Positions 44,739 to 55,250 of a stretch of 64,000 nt of DNA are shown piece after piece. This stretch comes from Chimonanthus salicifolius (Eukaryota; Streptophyta; Magnoliopsida; Laurales; Calycanthaceae), in NCBI GenBank assembly GCA_013350335.1, contig CM023538.1, positions 62,237,080 to 62,301,079 of the forward strand. Reading direction: 5' to 3'. Positions within the stretch are counted from its first letter, which is position 1. The number at the start of each line of letters is the position of its first letter. A program made the translations under genes and the position numbers. The notes beneath the pieces were generated by a model that was not told where the DNA came from, did no database searches, and saw only the letters and a list, made by a program, of their open reading frames with translations.

Positions 44739-45188
44739 TGTGTTTCCATGACAAATGTTATGAATAATTGTTAAATTCTCAAAGTTTTTGCTTCTTTACT
44801 CTTTTAGATATTTTTTACTGTAAAGGTTTTACTATGTATAATTTATATTTACATAATAATATTTATCAAACTATTTTTTTAATACAAATATAATAATAGA
44901 GGGGATTTTTTTTTATATAACCATGAAGTTGTAAACTTTTTTAGAGAAACATTGCAAGGAAACCCTATATGTAAATTATTTATTTTTAATCTATAATTTA
45001 AAATAAATATAAACATTTTTCATTTTAATGTGTCAAAATGACTTTTTGCATCTTTTGCTTGTTCTTCATTCAGCTTGTCTAGATAAAATGAAGATATTAT
45101 GTCATGACGTCATCTCTTACTAATGGAAAATGACAGGGCTTCCAATTCGCGAGGGAGAAAGTTTTGCAGTAATTGAGAGAAGGAGGCC

Positions 45189-46567
45189 ATGGATCAAATG
45201 GTAGATAGTGTAACGGTAGCAGTATCGGAGGAATCGGAAGACAATGTCAGCCATGAGATTGAAGTTCTTTCTTCGTTAGGTGGAGGCAATGTCGAAAAGC
45301 CAATTTCTGGTGATTCGACTACTGTCCTTCTAGATGCGGACTGGGTCGACTCCATCCACCGTAAACATGAAGTCGAACCGAGAAAATTAAAAGCAACGTC
45401 CAGTGGCATTTCATGCTCCATCCATAAGGTCCCTCACTCCATCCGTCAACACGAAAACAATGCCTACATGCCTCAAGTAGTATCAATCGGTCCATATCAT
45501 CGTGGTAAAAAAGGATTGCAATTTATGGAGGAGCATAAATGGAGGTACGTGCATGAATTGGTGACCCAAAATGGGAAGAGATGCTTGGAACAGTTATTAA
45601 TAGCTGTAAAAGTACTGGAGAAAAGAGCGAGAGAATCTTACTCAGAAGAAATCAAGCTCGACAGTGATTCCTTTGTAGAGATGATGTACTCGATAGTGTC
45701 TTCGTCATTGAACTCTTACGTAGACGCTTCAGTGATGAGGATTATAGCAATGATCCTATCATGTCATTTCCATGGTTGAGGTCAGATTTATGGAATGATT
45801 TGCTGAAGCTTGAGAATCAGATACCCTTTTTCATTCTCCAATATCTATTTTATCTCATGAATATTGAGAACTCTTCTCTTATGTTCTTATCGCTAAGTTT
45901 CATTCGTCTATATTCGCCGGAACTAAATGAAGCGAACCTTTCCAAGATTTCTAATACAGAAGTACATCATCTACTACATTTATTGCACATGTCTATCATC
46001 CCCTCCCTGAACAACGAGAAATTACAAGAAAGTCGAGCGAGAATGATTCCATCTGTGTTTGAGCTTCAAAAGGCAGGAATCAAATTTCAGAAAAGGAGCG
46101 CTGATAGCTTCCTAGATATTAAATTTCGTAACGGAGTGATCAAAATCCCTGCTTTACTTGTTGATGATAAAACCAAGTTCCTCTTCCATAACCTTGTAGC
46201 TTTCGAACAGTGCTACTGCCATATTAAGCAATATTTTACACCGTATTTGACATTGATGGATTGCCTCATCGACTCTGCTGAGGACGTTGGAATCCTATGT
46301 GACAATGGAATCATCGACAACTGGCTAAGCAGCAATAAAGAAGTAGCCAATATGTTCAATAAGATTTTGAAAGATGTAATCTTAGAGGATGATCATTATC
46401 TTGTTAATGTTTTTACAGATATCAGTAAGTATTACCAGGGTCATTGGCACAGATGGCGAGCAACTTTAATGCGTAATCACTGCGACAATCCATGGACAAT
46501 CACATCACTTGTTGCAGCATCTATCCTTCTGGTACTCACTTTCTTGCAGACTTTCAATTCATTCTAA
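45189..46567 (+). pseudogene. DUF247 gene with a one-base frameshift
   Basis: The first part (45189 to about 45686) reads a normal DUF247 N-terminus: IHKVPHSIRQHENNAYMPQ, VVSIGPYHRGKKGLQFMEEH and DSFVEMM. The frame then slips. From 45689 the continuing family sequence is in another frame (LDSVFVIELLRRRF...), runs into 45761-46564 and ends at TAA 46567. There it has LLKLENQIPFFILQYLF, AGIKFQKRSADSFLDIKF, LVAFEQCYCHI, IIDNWLSSNKEVANMFNKI and the C-terminal anchor (WTITSLVAASILLVLTFLQ). One base is missing between 45686 and 45689. Both halves are otherwise undamaged, so the lesion is recent or a sequence error. Of the cluster this copy is closest to the anchored type (49 kb, 57 kb) but clearly diverged from it. 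Confidence 0.8.
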
Positions 46568-48120
46568 ATGTTTTGTGTCTCTGGAATGCATCTTTTGTTG
46601 TTGGGTCGCCAATCCTAGCTTTGTAATTTATTATTGTGAACATTAAAATCTCCACTTTCTCCTTTACGCAGATTGATTGCTTCTCCCTCCACTATATCTT
46701 ATGATGAATAATTGGGATGATTTTTTTTTTTTAATTTATTTTAATCACAGCTCCACAGTCAATCAAAAATAGATTAACAACACTGTCCTTGATTAATGAT
46801 TACTTTATTGGGAGTACTTCAATGAACATGGACCCTGGTACCGCTTACCGGAGAGGCTGTTCACCACCGATTACTGCTCACCTCCAATGGAATCTTGACC
46901 TTGATGGTCTTCAAATTTAAGAAATACCAGTAAATTGATTTCGATTTTAAACAGTTTCGTAGTAAAAAATCTGATCTATTTTCAAAATTTGATGTCTGAT
47001 TGTTTTTTTATCTTATAAATGTGCTTGTATCTTAAAATGATTTAAAGCTAAACATCTGATTTCATTTCAACAAAATGGGTTTATCTTATTTAACTTTAAA
47101 AATATAGAATCTAGGTTTTCAATTTTGGAAAAAAGCATCTCAAACCTGATTGTGTTAGAAACGTTGAATATCGGTACTTGGAGAGACGAGAGATCGCCGC
47201 TGCGAAGCCTAGGATCGACGCGGGAGTTTTGTCGTTCCTGGATGGAAACGAAAAAGAAGAGGAAAGTGGGGAAATTTTGATGAGCAGTAGACCAGTACTC
47301 GATGAGCGGTACACTGGTAAAAAAAAAATAGGAATTTCACTTTATCCTGTATTTCTTAACAAATTTTGTCGATGTTAGAATGACTGGCCTAATTTTGCTC
47401 TACACATATAAGGATTTTGTTGTGCTTTGATATTGTAATTGATTTTGCTTCATTGTGTACCCAGTGTTGTGGATTTTTTTTAAAAGATGCCACAATTTTT
47501 TCTTAAAGCTGGTAATATGCTAGGCAACTTATTTGATTTAGCTTTTGCTTTACCACATGTATTTTTTTAGATAAATTATTTTTATTACATATAATAAATT
47601 TTTTAATAAATATTATTTATAATAATATATTAAATACCAAGAAGGCCTTCCTTACCTGATATCTTTTCTAACCATATAGTTTTTCTCCTTATTGGGTGGA
47701 CCTAACCTCTTGACATATGGGGTTAGTGCATTCGAGTGTTATACATCCACACTAAATGCTTTTGTTATACAATTACTTTAGAAATTTTATTATAGCTTTG
47801 CACTCAATCTTATTTATCTTCATCATCTAACCATTTATCTCCCCAATCTAAAATAAACATTTATATTTAAATTTTACAAACTCAATCTTTTTTATGATTG
47901 TAGTTTTTGTCATCCAAGATTTTATTTTATCTTGCATCCAAGATTAGTCAATATTATTAAGAAACTCCTACTCAAAGAAAAAAATATCGGTATCAGCTGA
48001 GAAATTTTTCTCTTAATTTTTTTTAATTAAAATTACAGATATCGGCCGATACATATAAAGGTTTTAAAAACTGATATATCTACTCCTACTAATCTAAGGA
48101 TTTTATTTACAAAAATTGAT
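46568..48120. other. intergenic with one exon-like stretch (47159-47316)
   Basis: 47159-47316 is GC-richer, bounded by an AG before and GGTAA after. It reads YRYLERREIAAAKPRIDAG then VLSFLDGNEKEEESGE in one frame. It could be a stranded exon of a soluble protein, but I do not recognise it and no further exon was found. 48038-48053 has a GATATCGGCCGATAC palindrome. The rest is AT-rich. Confidence 0.3.
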
Positions 48121-48220
48121 TTACATGTAAAAAACCTCAAACACAGTCCCACTAACTCTAGGGCACACCAAGATTAGGCTATGGAGGCTCGAACCTGCAA
48201 CCAAGTTAGGCAACCAAATC
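48121..48220 (-). mobile_element. SINE, minus strand, partial
   Basis: It shows the reverse complement of the family body (AGGGCACACCAAGATTAGGC) and of the B box (GGAGGCTCGAACCTGCAACC). Confidence 0.6.
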
Positions 48221-48279
48221 CTAAGGGCCATTTTCAAAATTATAAAATTCCTATTGCGTAAACTTGCATCAATCATCGA

Positions 48280-49019
48280 CTAATATACTATGTTTTTGTT
48301 TTCATTGACGATACATATAAGAATCTAAAAACAATAATATATAAACACCAACGTCTAGTCGTAAAGGCCATTTTTAAAACTAATAAAATTTCCAAGTAGC
48401 GTGCGGTAAGCCTTCTAAATCTCATTCCATACCAACCTTATTGCTAAATTAATTTAGGTTTAAAAGTCAATTGTACTCGTGGGAGAACAAAACCTAATCC
48501 ATAATTTATCTATCTTCAATGCTCTCATTCATACCACTTGAAATTGAAAAATGGCACTGGACTACCTTACAAATCCGATTGATTAAGATTCAAATTTCCA
48601 ATGAGAATTTTATATTGTGGGGGTTAAAATATCTTTTATCATTTTTAACTATAATTCTTTATAATTTGTAATTAGCCACACACGCAATCATAGTTTAAAC
48701 CTCCCCCACTCCCCCAGAAAAAAAAATAATAAACAGATGAGTCAATTTGAGTTTACTTAATAAAATTTTAAGCAAAGTAAATCAGTGAGTTTTATCGAAT
48801 TTTTTCGAGTCAAGTTGAAAACTCATTTAAATTATTCTACTTGTTAGGATTACGAGTCGAGACTAAATTTTGAAATTTTGAACCGTACACCTAGCTTTAA
48901 AGAAGATACAATGGAGATTATTGAAAACAAAATAATGTTCACAGGAGATTAACACTTGACATACGATGCATCATAAACATACCATGAGAAATCAAACACA
49001 AAACAATTTAGAGACAATT
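48280..49019. repeat. 3' flank of the 49-kb DUF247 gene, duplicated elsewhere
   Basis: 48340-48590 (CCACTTGAAATTGAAAAATG, GCACTGGACTACCTTACAAA) matches 62240-62465 and partly 54660-55050. 48590-48960 matches 31420-31720. Confidence 0.6.
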
Positions 49020-50450
49020 TTAACCATCAGCAAATTTGGGAAATGCGGTGAAGAAGGTTTGTGCAAGGGTGAGCAAGATGAGGACAACTGCTGCAGTAAG
49101 TGATATGATCGTCCATGGACTGTCGAAATGATTTCGCATCAAGGCTGCTCGCCATCTCGGGCCACGCTTCCCATAATACACATTGATATCGTTGAAGACA
49201 CTGTAAAGATGGTGACCGGAGTATAAGGTAACATTTGTCTTAATCTTGTTGAAGAGATCGGCTACTTCACCATTGCTATTCAACCAGTTGTCTATAATTC
49301 CTTTTCCACAGAGGATGTCAACGTCTTTGGCAGTGTTGATGAGGCAATCCATGAAATAGGTGTACGCTGTGAAGCAAGGCCGACAGTAGAGATAACACTG
49401 TTCAAAAGCAACAAGGTTGAGTAGCAGAGGATTCATGTTGTTTGCTATCAGCAAAGGAGGGATTTCAATCACTCCTTTATCAAATTTAATATCAATGAAG
49501 CTGTCTGATTTCCCTTTCTTAAATTCGATTCCAGCTTCTTGAAGCTCGGATGCGGACTGGATCATTTTTTCCATGCCCACCGGGGAGCTGCTGTCAGTAG
49601 GAAGGGGAATGATACTAGAGTGCAAGAAGTGGAGTATGTGCTGGAATTCGATATTGGGAACATTTTCAAAGTTGGAAAGTTGTATGTTCCACAAAAATCG
49701 ACAGAGAAAAGAAAGGGCCATAGACACAAGAGGGTCTGAAAGATTCATAAGATCGTAAAGATGTTGGAGGATGAAAAATGGAATCTGGTTTTCCAGCATA
49801 AGCACGTCAGTCCATACTCCTCCTCTTAGCCATTGGAAATTTATGATGGGATCATCCATATAATTTTGTGCATTATACGCTCTGTAAAAAAACTCAACGA
49901 GAAAGACACCATCAAGCAACATCATTTCAACGAAAGAGTTGCTGTCGAGTTTGAATTTCTCTGAATAACATTCTCTTGCTCGATTTTCCGAATTCTTAAC
50001 CGCTATCAATAGGTGCTCCAAGCAACCATCTCCCTCTCGAGCCAGCACTGCACTTAGATACCTCCATTTGTGTTCTTCCATGGCGTGCAGTCTTTGATCA
50101 CCACGGTGAAATGGGCCAATTGAGATTAGTTGGGGCGTGTAGGCCTTCTCGTCGTCTTCGCGCATGCACTTGGGAACTCTGTAGATAGAGCATAAAACGC
50201 CAGTTGATGATGCCTTGAGCTTTTTGGGTTCCTCTTGACACCTTTCCTTGATGGAATTCACCCAATTTTCATTTAGATCTACAATGGTCATGTCAACAGA
50301 AAATGGCGAATTGCAACCTCTATTTGATGCAGATCCTCCATCCGACGGGGCACCGCCTTCGCTTTCATCTCCACTTACAGCTTCAGATCCTATTATTGCC
50401 AGACTTACTGCGCCTGCTATGTGATTCATTTGCTCTTCTTCTCTCTCCAT
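49020..50450 (-). CDS. DUF247 (UPF0481) family protein, membrane-anchored type
   Basis: Uninterrupted single-exon gene for 476 residues, normal for the family. The first ~60 residues are acidic and Ser/Gly-rich. The DUF247 domain spans about 88-463, with IYRVPKCMRE (89-98), YTPQLISIGPFHRG (104-117), MEEHKWRYL (124-132), NSFVEMMLLDGVFLVEFFYR (171-190), MLENQIPFFILQHLYDLM (218-235), AGIEFKK (306-312), LVAFEQCY (346-353) and IIDNWLNSNGEVADLF (385-400). A C-terminal hydrophobic helix (about 446-468) is expected to anchor it in a membrane. The family is plant-specific and its biochemistry is unknown. Members are male determinants at the grass S and Z self-incompatibility loci, but no such role can be inferred here. 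By eye about 93% identical to the gene at 57729. The start is the first ATG, shared with the fragment at 52825. Confidence 0.9.
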   Translation of the reverse strand: MEREEEQMNHIAGAVSLAIIGSEAVSGDESEGGAPSDGGSASNRGCNSPFSVDMTIVDLNENWVNSIKERCQEEPKKLKASSTGVLCSIYRVPKCMREDDEKAYTPQLISIGPFHRGDQRLHAMEEHKWRYLSAVLAREGDGCLEHLLIAVKNSENRARECYSEKFKLDSNSFVEMMLLDGVFLVEFFYRAYNAQNYMDDPIINFQWLRGGVWTDVLMLENQIPFFILQHLYDLMNLSDPLVSMALSFLCRFLWNIQLSNFENVPNIEFQHILHFLHSSIIPLPTDSSSPVGMEKMIQSASELQEAGIEFKKGKSDSFIDIKFDKGVIEIPPLLIANNMNPLLLNLVAFEQCYLYCRPCFTAYTYFMDCLINTAKDVDILCGKGIIDNWLNSNGEVADLFNKIKTNVTLYSGHHLYSVFNDINVYYGKRGPRWRAALMRNHFDSPWTIISLTAAVVLILLTLAQTFFTAFPKFADG

Positions 50451-50680
50451 GCAAATGAACCTGCTTCTCTGATCTATAATCTTCGATCTGAATTATAACT
50501 TTTCAGTAGAATATTGCTCTTCATCGCCATTATTATTTGACTCTCGTAGAATATAAATTTCCATGTTGCTGAACAAGTAGTCCAAATTAATATATGTATA
50601 ACAAATTCTATCTGTCTTACCTGGCTTACATGGATGAGCTTCAGTAGCTGTTTTTAAAAGGCATTTACACGTGGAATAGA
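50451..50680. repeat. 5' flank of the 49-kb DUF247 gene (copies at 52957-53180 and 63720-63920)
   Basis: Shared words: AACTTTTCAGTAGAATATTG, ATTATTTGACTCTCGTAGAA, AATTAATATATGTATAACAA, CTTACATGGATGAGCTTCAG and GGCATTTACA then GTGGAATAGA. The likely promoter and leader of the minus-strand gene lie here. Confidence 0.65.
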
Positions 50681-50841
50681 TTTTTTTTTAATCAACTCGT
50701 GGAAAACTTAGATACAATCTTACTAAAATCTCCATGGATGAGCCTATTAACCCTAAGGCACACCAAGATTAGGCCATGAAACCTCGAACCAGCAACCTCC
50801 CGCTTACTGAGGCGGGAGGCATCTATTTGAACTACACTCAT
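50681..50841 (-). mobile_element. tRNA-derived SINE, minus strand, nearly complete
   Basis: Read on the minus strand it starts GAGTGTAGTTCAAATAG (A-box-like). It continues with an anticodon-stem-like GCCTCCCGCCTC / GCGGGAGG, a B box GGTTCGAGG and the family body, and ends in an A run (T at 50681-50689). The copy at 53181 sits at the same point of a duplicated flank, so the two descend from one insertion. Confidence 0.7.
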
Positions 50842-51599
50842 ATTTTTTTAACATGTAAAAAATTTTGTTGCACCATTCTTTACTAATGTTGCTGATCTAA
50901 ATCTGTATCCCACATGCTAAGAATCACGCCATCTAAATGCCTTTTAAATGTACCTCGTTTAATAAATTAATTAATTCTAAATATGTATCCCACATTTGTT
51001 TGAATTTTTAACGGGCATCATCTACATAAAAGCCATTCAGAACTCATTTGTAGTGAGTCATAGAAGCCTAGACACTTTATAGTCATAAAAAATGGATTTT
51101 ATATAATTTTGAATATTAAAAAATCACATAAACACATTAAAAACTATATCAATCATATTAAGGGCTCTTTATTTAATTCCAGAAATATTTGTATATCATT
51201 TCATTAAATTTTTCAACAAGAAACTCCAAAAATGAGAATTATGTTAGAAAATTCAACTTTCTTCGAAAAATCACTTAAAATGCAAAAATAAAAAAGATTA
51301 ATGAAAGTCACTTAAAATGCTCAAATTTTCTGAGATTTTTTAGAAATGACAAATACCATTTACACTTGAAGAAATTGCTTTTAAATTTTTTTAAAGTCTC
51401 ACTCAAGGTAAGAATCAACTAAAAAAATAGTCAATACAGTTTTTTTTTTAAAAAAAAAAATTGTCTCACCTCATACCCACAATAATTTAGTCGTATAGAT
51501 TGTAATGCACGTTATATGAACAATATAAAACATAGTAATCGATATATATTGCCCAATATACAATGTATCGGTTAATTTTTTAAACATTCCAATATAATA

Positions 51600-52240
51600 A
51601 GGCAAATGCCAAATAAATAAAGACTGAAGGTATTTCGAGGTCATTTATAATTTTTCAATAGAGTTTTACTCGTTGCCGCAAATGCCAAATAAATAAAGAG
51701 TGAAGCTATTTCGAGGTAATTTATAATTTTTCAATAGAGTTTTACTCGTTGCCAGCACCATTATTATTTAATTCTAGTAGAATACATAAAAAATTCATCT
51801 CTCTTGTATAGTTTACATGATTGAGCTTTAATGGGTGTTTTCAGGGGTCGAGATATCGGCCGATACGAAACTATTCGGTCGATATCATAAGGGTTTTAAG
51901 CACTGTATAATATCGACCGATACGTATTGTATCGGTCGTACAGCCTTCATATCGGCGGATATATTTCAGATATATATTGGTTCGATATCGGCCGATATGA
52001 TTAATATTGATATTTAAAAAAAAAAAAATCAAAACGGTGATGGGTCCGAGTCAAAATATCTGCCGATATCAGACGATGTTTACATTTTCAAATTTTTTAA
52101 AAAAAAAAAACAGTTTCTTTTTCGATATTTTTATATTTTTTAATTATAAAAAAATAAAATAATACTGATAGTTAAAAAAAAAAAAGAGGAGAGAGAATCA
52201 TATCGGCCAGGCCGTTTTTTGCACTCTTGGGTGTATTTAA
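51600..52240. repeat. DUF247-flank copy with 76-bp tandem duplication and ATATCGGCCGATA repeats
   Basis: GCAAATGCCAAATAAATAAA starts at 51602 and again at 51678, giving a 76-bp tandem pair. 51845-52010 carries many variants of ATATCGGCCGATA, including GATATCGGCCGATATG. The 60-codon frame there is chance. 52240-52500 resumes the flank copy (ATTTACATGTGGAATAGA) without the SINE. Confidence 0.6.
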
Positions 52241-52824
52241 AAGGCATTTACATGTGGAATAGATATTTTTTTACCACGTTACTCTATATAAGATTCAAAA
52301 TAGAATTTTTTACTAATGTTTTTTTTTTTATAGGTCCAGAGATGTGTTGGGCATCGCACCTGACTAGTCCTCGAGGCTGCATTTTTTATTAATGTTACGT
52401 ATCTAAATCTGTACCCCACGTGCTAAGAAGGCCAATAAATAACTTAATTCTAAATATTTATCCCACATGCATTTGAAACTTGAAAGACATTTTTAAGGGG
52501 CAGCATCTACGTTAAAGCCATTGTAGTGAGTCGTAGAGCCATTATGAGCCCTTATTATTTATCATTTATCATCTATCCCTCACTTCACTAATATAAATTA
52601 GATTAATTGATTATATATTCCACAATCATCATTATCATCATCCTTACCTTTGTCTTATCTATACAGGCAGTTGAAATTATTATTATTTTTTTTTTAAAAA
52701 TAGATCTAAATTTTAATAATTTAGACGCTGGCATTTTTTTCCGAGAAGAAGCATTGAATAATATAAAACACAAGTACTTCCGCTCTGATTTCATGAATGT
52801 AGAAGGATAAAATAGAAAAATACT

Positions 52825-52956
52825 TTTATTTGACGCAGATTCTCCATCCGACGGGGCACCACCTTCGCTTTCATCTCCACTTACAGCTTCAGATCCTATT
52901 ATTGCCAGACTTACTGCGCCTGCTATCTGATGCATTTGCTCTTCTTCTCTCTCCAT
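52825..52956 (-). pseudogene. DUF247 fragment: first 44 codons only
   Basis: The ATG and following codons (MEREEEQMHQIAGAVSLAII, then SEAVSGDESEGGAPSDG) are almost identical to the start of the gene at 49020. Homology ends at about 52826 and unrelated AT-rich sequence follows. Only the non-conserved acidic N-terminus remains, with none of the DUF247 domain. The upstream flank (52957-53470) is also duplicated. The open frame continues to 117 codons by chance. Confidence 0.85.
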
Positions 52957-53180
52957 GCAAATGAACCTCCTTCTTTGATCTATAATCTTCGAGCTGAATT
53001 ATAACTTTTCAGTAGAATATTGCTCGTCATCACCATTATTATTTGACTCTCGTAGAATATAAACTTCCATGAACAACTAGTCCAAATTAATATATGTATA
53101 ACAAATTCTATCGGTCTTACCTGGCTTACATGGATGAGCTTCAGTAGCTGTATTTAAAAGGCATTTACATGTGGAATAGA

Positions 53181-53320
53181 TTTTTTTTTAATTAACGCGT
53201 GGAAAACTTAGATACAATCACAGATGAGCTTACTACCCCTAAGGCACACCAAAATTAAGCCATGAACCCGCAACCTCCCATTTCCTGAGACGGGAGAAAA
53301 CCAGTTGAACTACACTCATT
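53181..53320 (-). mobile_element. tRNA-derived SINE, minus strand (duplicate of 50681-50841)
   Basis: It has the same orientation, the same flanking GTGGAATAGA and the same following AAAATTTTGTTGCACC as the copy at 50681. It has additional decay (CCCATTTCCTGAGACGGGAG for the anticodon stem). Confidence 0.7.
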
Positions 53321-53329
53321 TTTTTAACT

Positions 53330-55200
53330 TGTAAAAAATTTTGTTGCACCATTCTTTACTAATGTTACTGAGATTTATCCCACATGCTAAGAATCACTTG
53401 AGGCTAACTCCATCTAAATACCTTTTAAATGCAGCTAGTTCAATAAATTATTTAATTCTAAATATGTATCCCACATGCATTTGAAACTTGAAAGACATTC
53501 AGAAGTCAATTGTAATGAGTCATAGAAGCTTGGACACTTTATAGTCATTAAAAAAAATAGGTTGCATATTTAGATAATTTAATTTGTTTTTTATTGCCTA
53601 CTTATTTTTATTCTCAAATGGGTCAATTGGCTTATGAGAATGCAACTTCGAAAAACTCACCTCAAGTAGTCTATTATTGATAGAATCCACCAGATTTAGA
53701 TTTAGATTTTTATTTTGAATTTAATTTAATTTTATCTTTATCTTTATTTTGAATTTCCACTCATCCTCTGATTTGAATTTTTCTTATCCAGATATATTCG
53801 ATTTAATTATAAATAAATGATATGATCTCTCCTTTAATGAGCAACCAAACATTATTTTCACACTTATGCATAAAGTGGGATTAATCATTTGCCAACATAA
53901 TATTATTGGAGTCAGAGTATTAAAATTCACTCATATGATTTCTATTTTGTCATTTTCATTGATGAACGTTGTGAAAAATAAAAAACACTTCAAACAAATT
54001 GCATGGTCACTTGATAATGACAAAATTGCTTTAATAATCAAGTTAGGTGTTGAAAACTTGAGATAGATCTACAGAAAATAATACATAGGCACCAAGTTCT
54101 AAGGGCCATTTTCAAAGCTATAAAATTCCCCACTTGGATTAAATTAATTTATGCAAGTTGAGTACCAAAGTATGCGGTCTATTATACTTGCATTAATCAT
54201 TGACCAATATACAATTATTGGCGCCAGAGCATTGAAATGCATTCACATGATTTCTGTCGTTTCGTTTCATTGATGATCAAGACGTTTAGAAAAATAAAAA
54301 TAAAATACAAAATCGCATGGTCATTTGATGACGACAAAGTGGCTTCCGTAAGCACTCTTACATGGTCAGAAAATCCGTGAGGATTATTTTGATAGCTAAA
54401 AATCCCTTTGAGTTACAGGAGATCTCGGATTGAAGTCACTCTCAATACAAAAAGATTACTTTCTATAATGTTATTCGGTGCACGTGGATAGGGAGTTTTG
54501 CACATGTCCTAAAGATTAGTCAAGTGCTCTAAGACATTTGAATACTTTGTTCTTAATTTTTTTTTTTTTAAAGTTAGATGTTGAGAAATTGAGATACATA
54601 TAAGCATCTAAATTGAGATACTTTGTTCTGGGCTTTCTCTTTGAATGAATTCTTACCCATTATTCAAAAAAATATATATATATAGACACCAAGTTATAAA
54701 GACCATTTTAAAAACTATAAAATTTCCAAGTAGCATGTGATTTTCAAATCTTATTCCATACCAACTTCGGTATTAAATTAATTTACATTTGAATCTAGAG
54801 GAGATTGGCCTAGTAGTCAAGAAGCTCTCCACATTAAGGAAAGTCTTGAATTCGATTTATGATACTCTTTATGGAGTTACTTCTCTTCATTTAGACCCAG
54901 TATACATGTAGAGAGATGTGCATATCTTCTAAAAGATTTAATATGGTAAAGTCTCCTATGGGTGAAAAAATTTAAATAAATTTGCATTAAAAGTCAATTG
55001 TACAAGTGGGAGAACAAAACCTAATCCAAGCTATGGTGGGACCTACCACTTGAAAGGGTGTTTGAATTTTCAAATTTATTACATTGAAGATTCCATAAGA
55101 AGCTGAAAGTTCTTTTCTGTTTGCTCACTTTTCTCGGCTTGTTCCTGTTGTCCTCACCCGTTTAAACTGGCGCCCAAGTCAGTGGCTGCAATAGCAAGAG
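53330..55200. repeat. more DUF247-flank copies and a possible SINE, no gene
   Basis: 53860-54065 and 54200-54360 are diverged copies of one module (CACATGATTTCT, GCATGGTCATTTGATGACGA-type text); a third lies at 39230-39360. 54660-55050 matches 48340-48560. 54795-54970 has TTGGCCTAGTAGTCAAGAAG and CTTGAATTCGATT, resembling A and B boxes of the intronic SINE-like block at 3729. Confidence 0.5.
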
Positions 55201-55250
55201 TTGAGTTGGTTTAATGGAGGCAGCAGAGGAACTTGTATAGCAAATAGCAG

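Noticed and set aside
49539..49758. Plus-strand frames opposite the DUF247 genes (also at 58248-58467)
   Set aside because: They are antisense shadows of the conserved minus-strand coding sequence.
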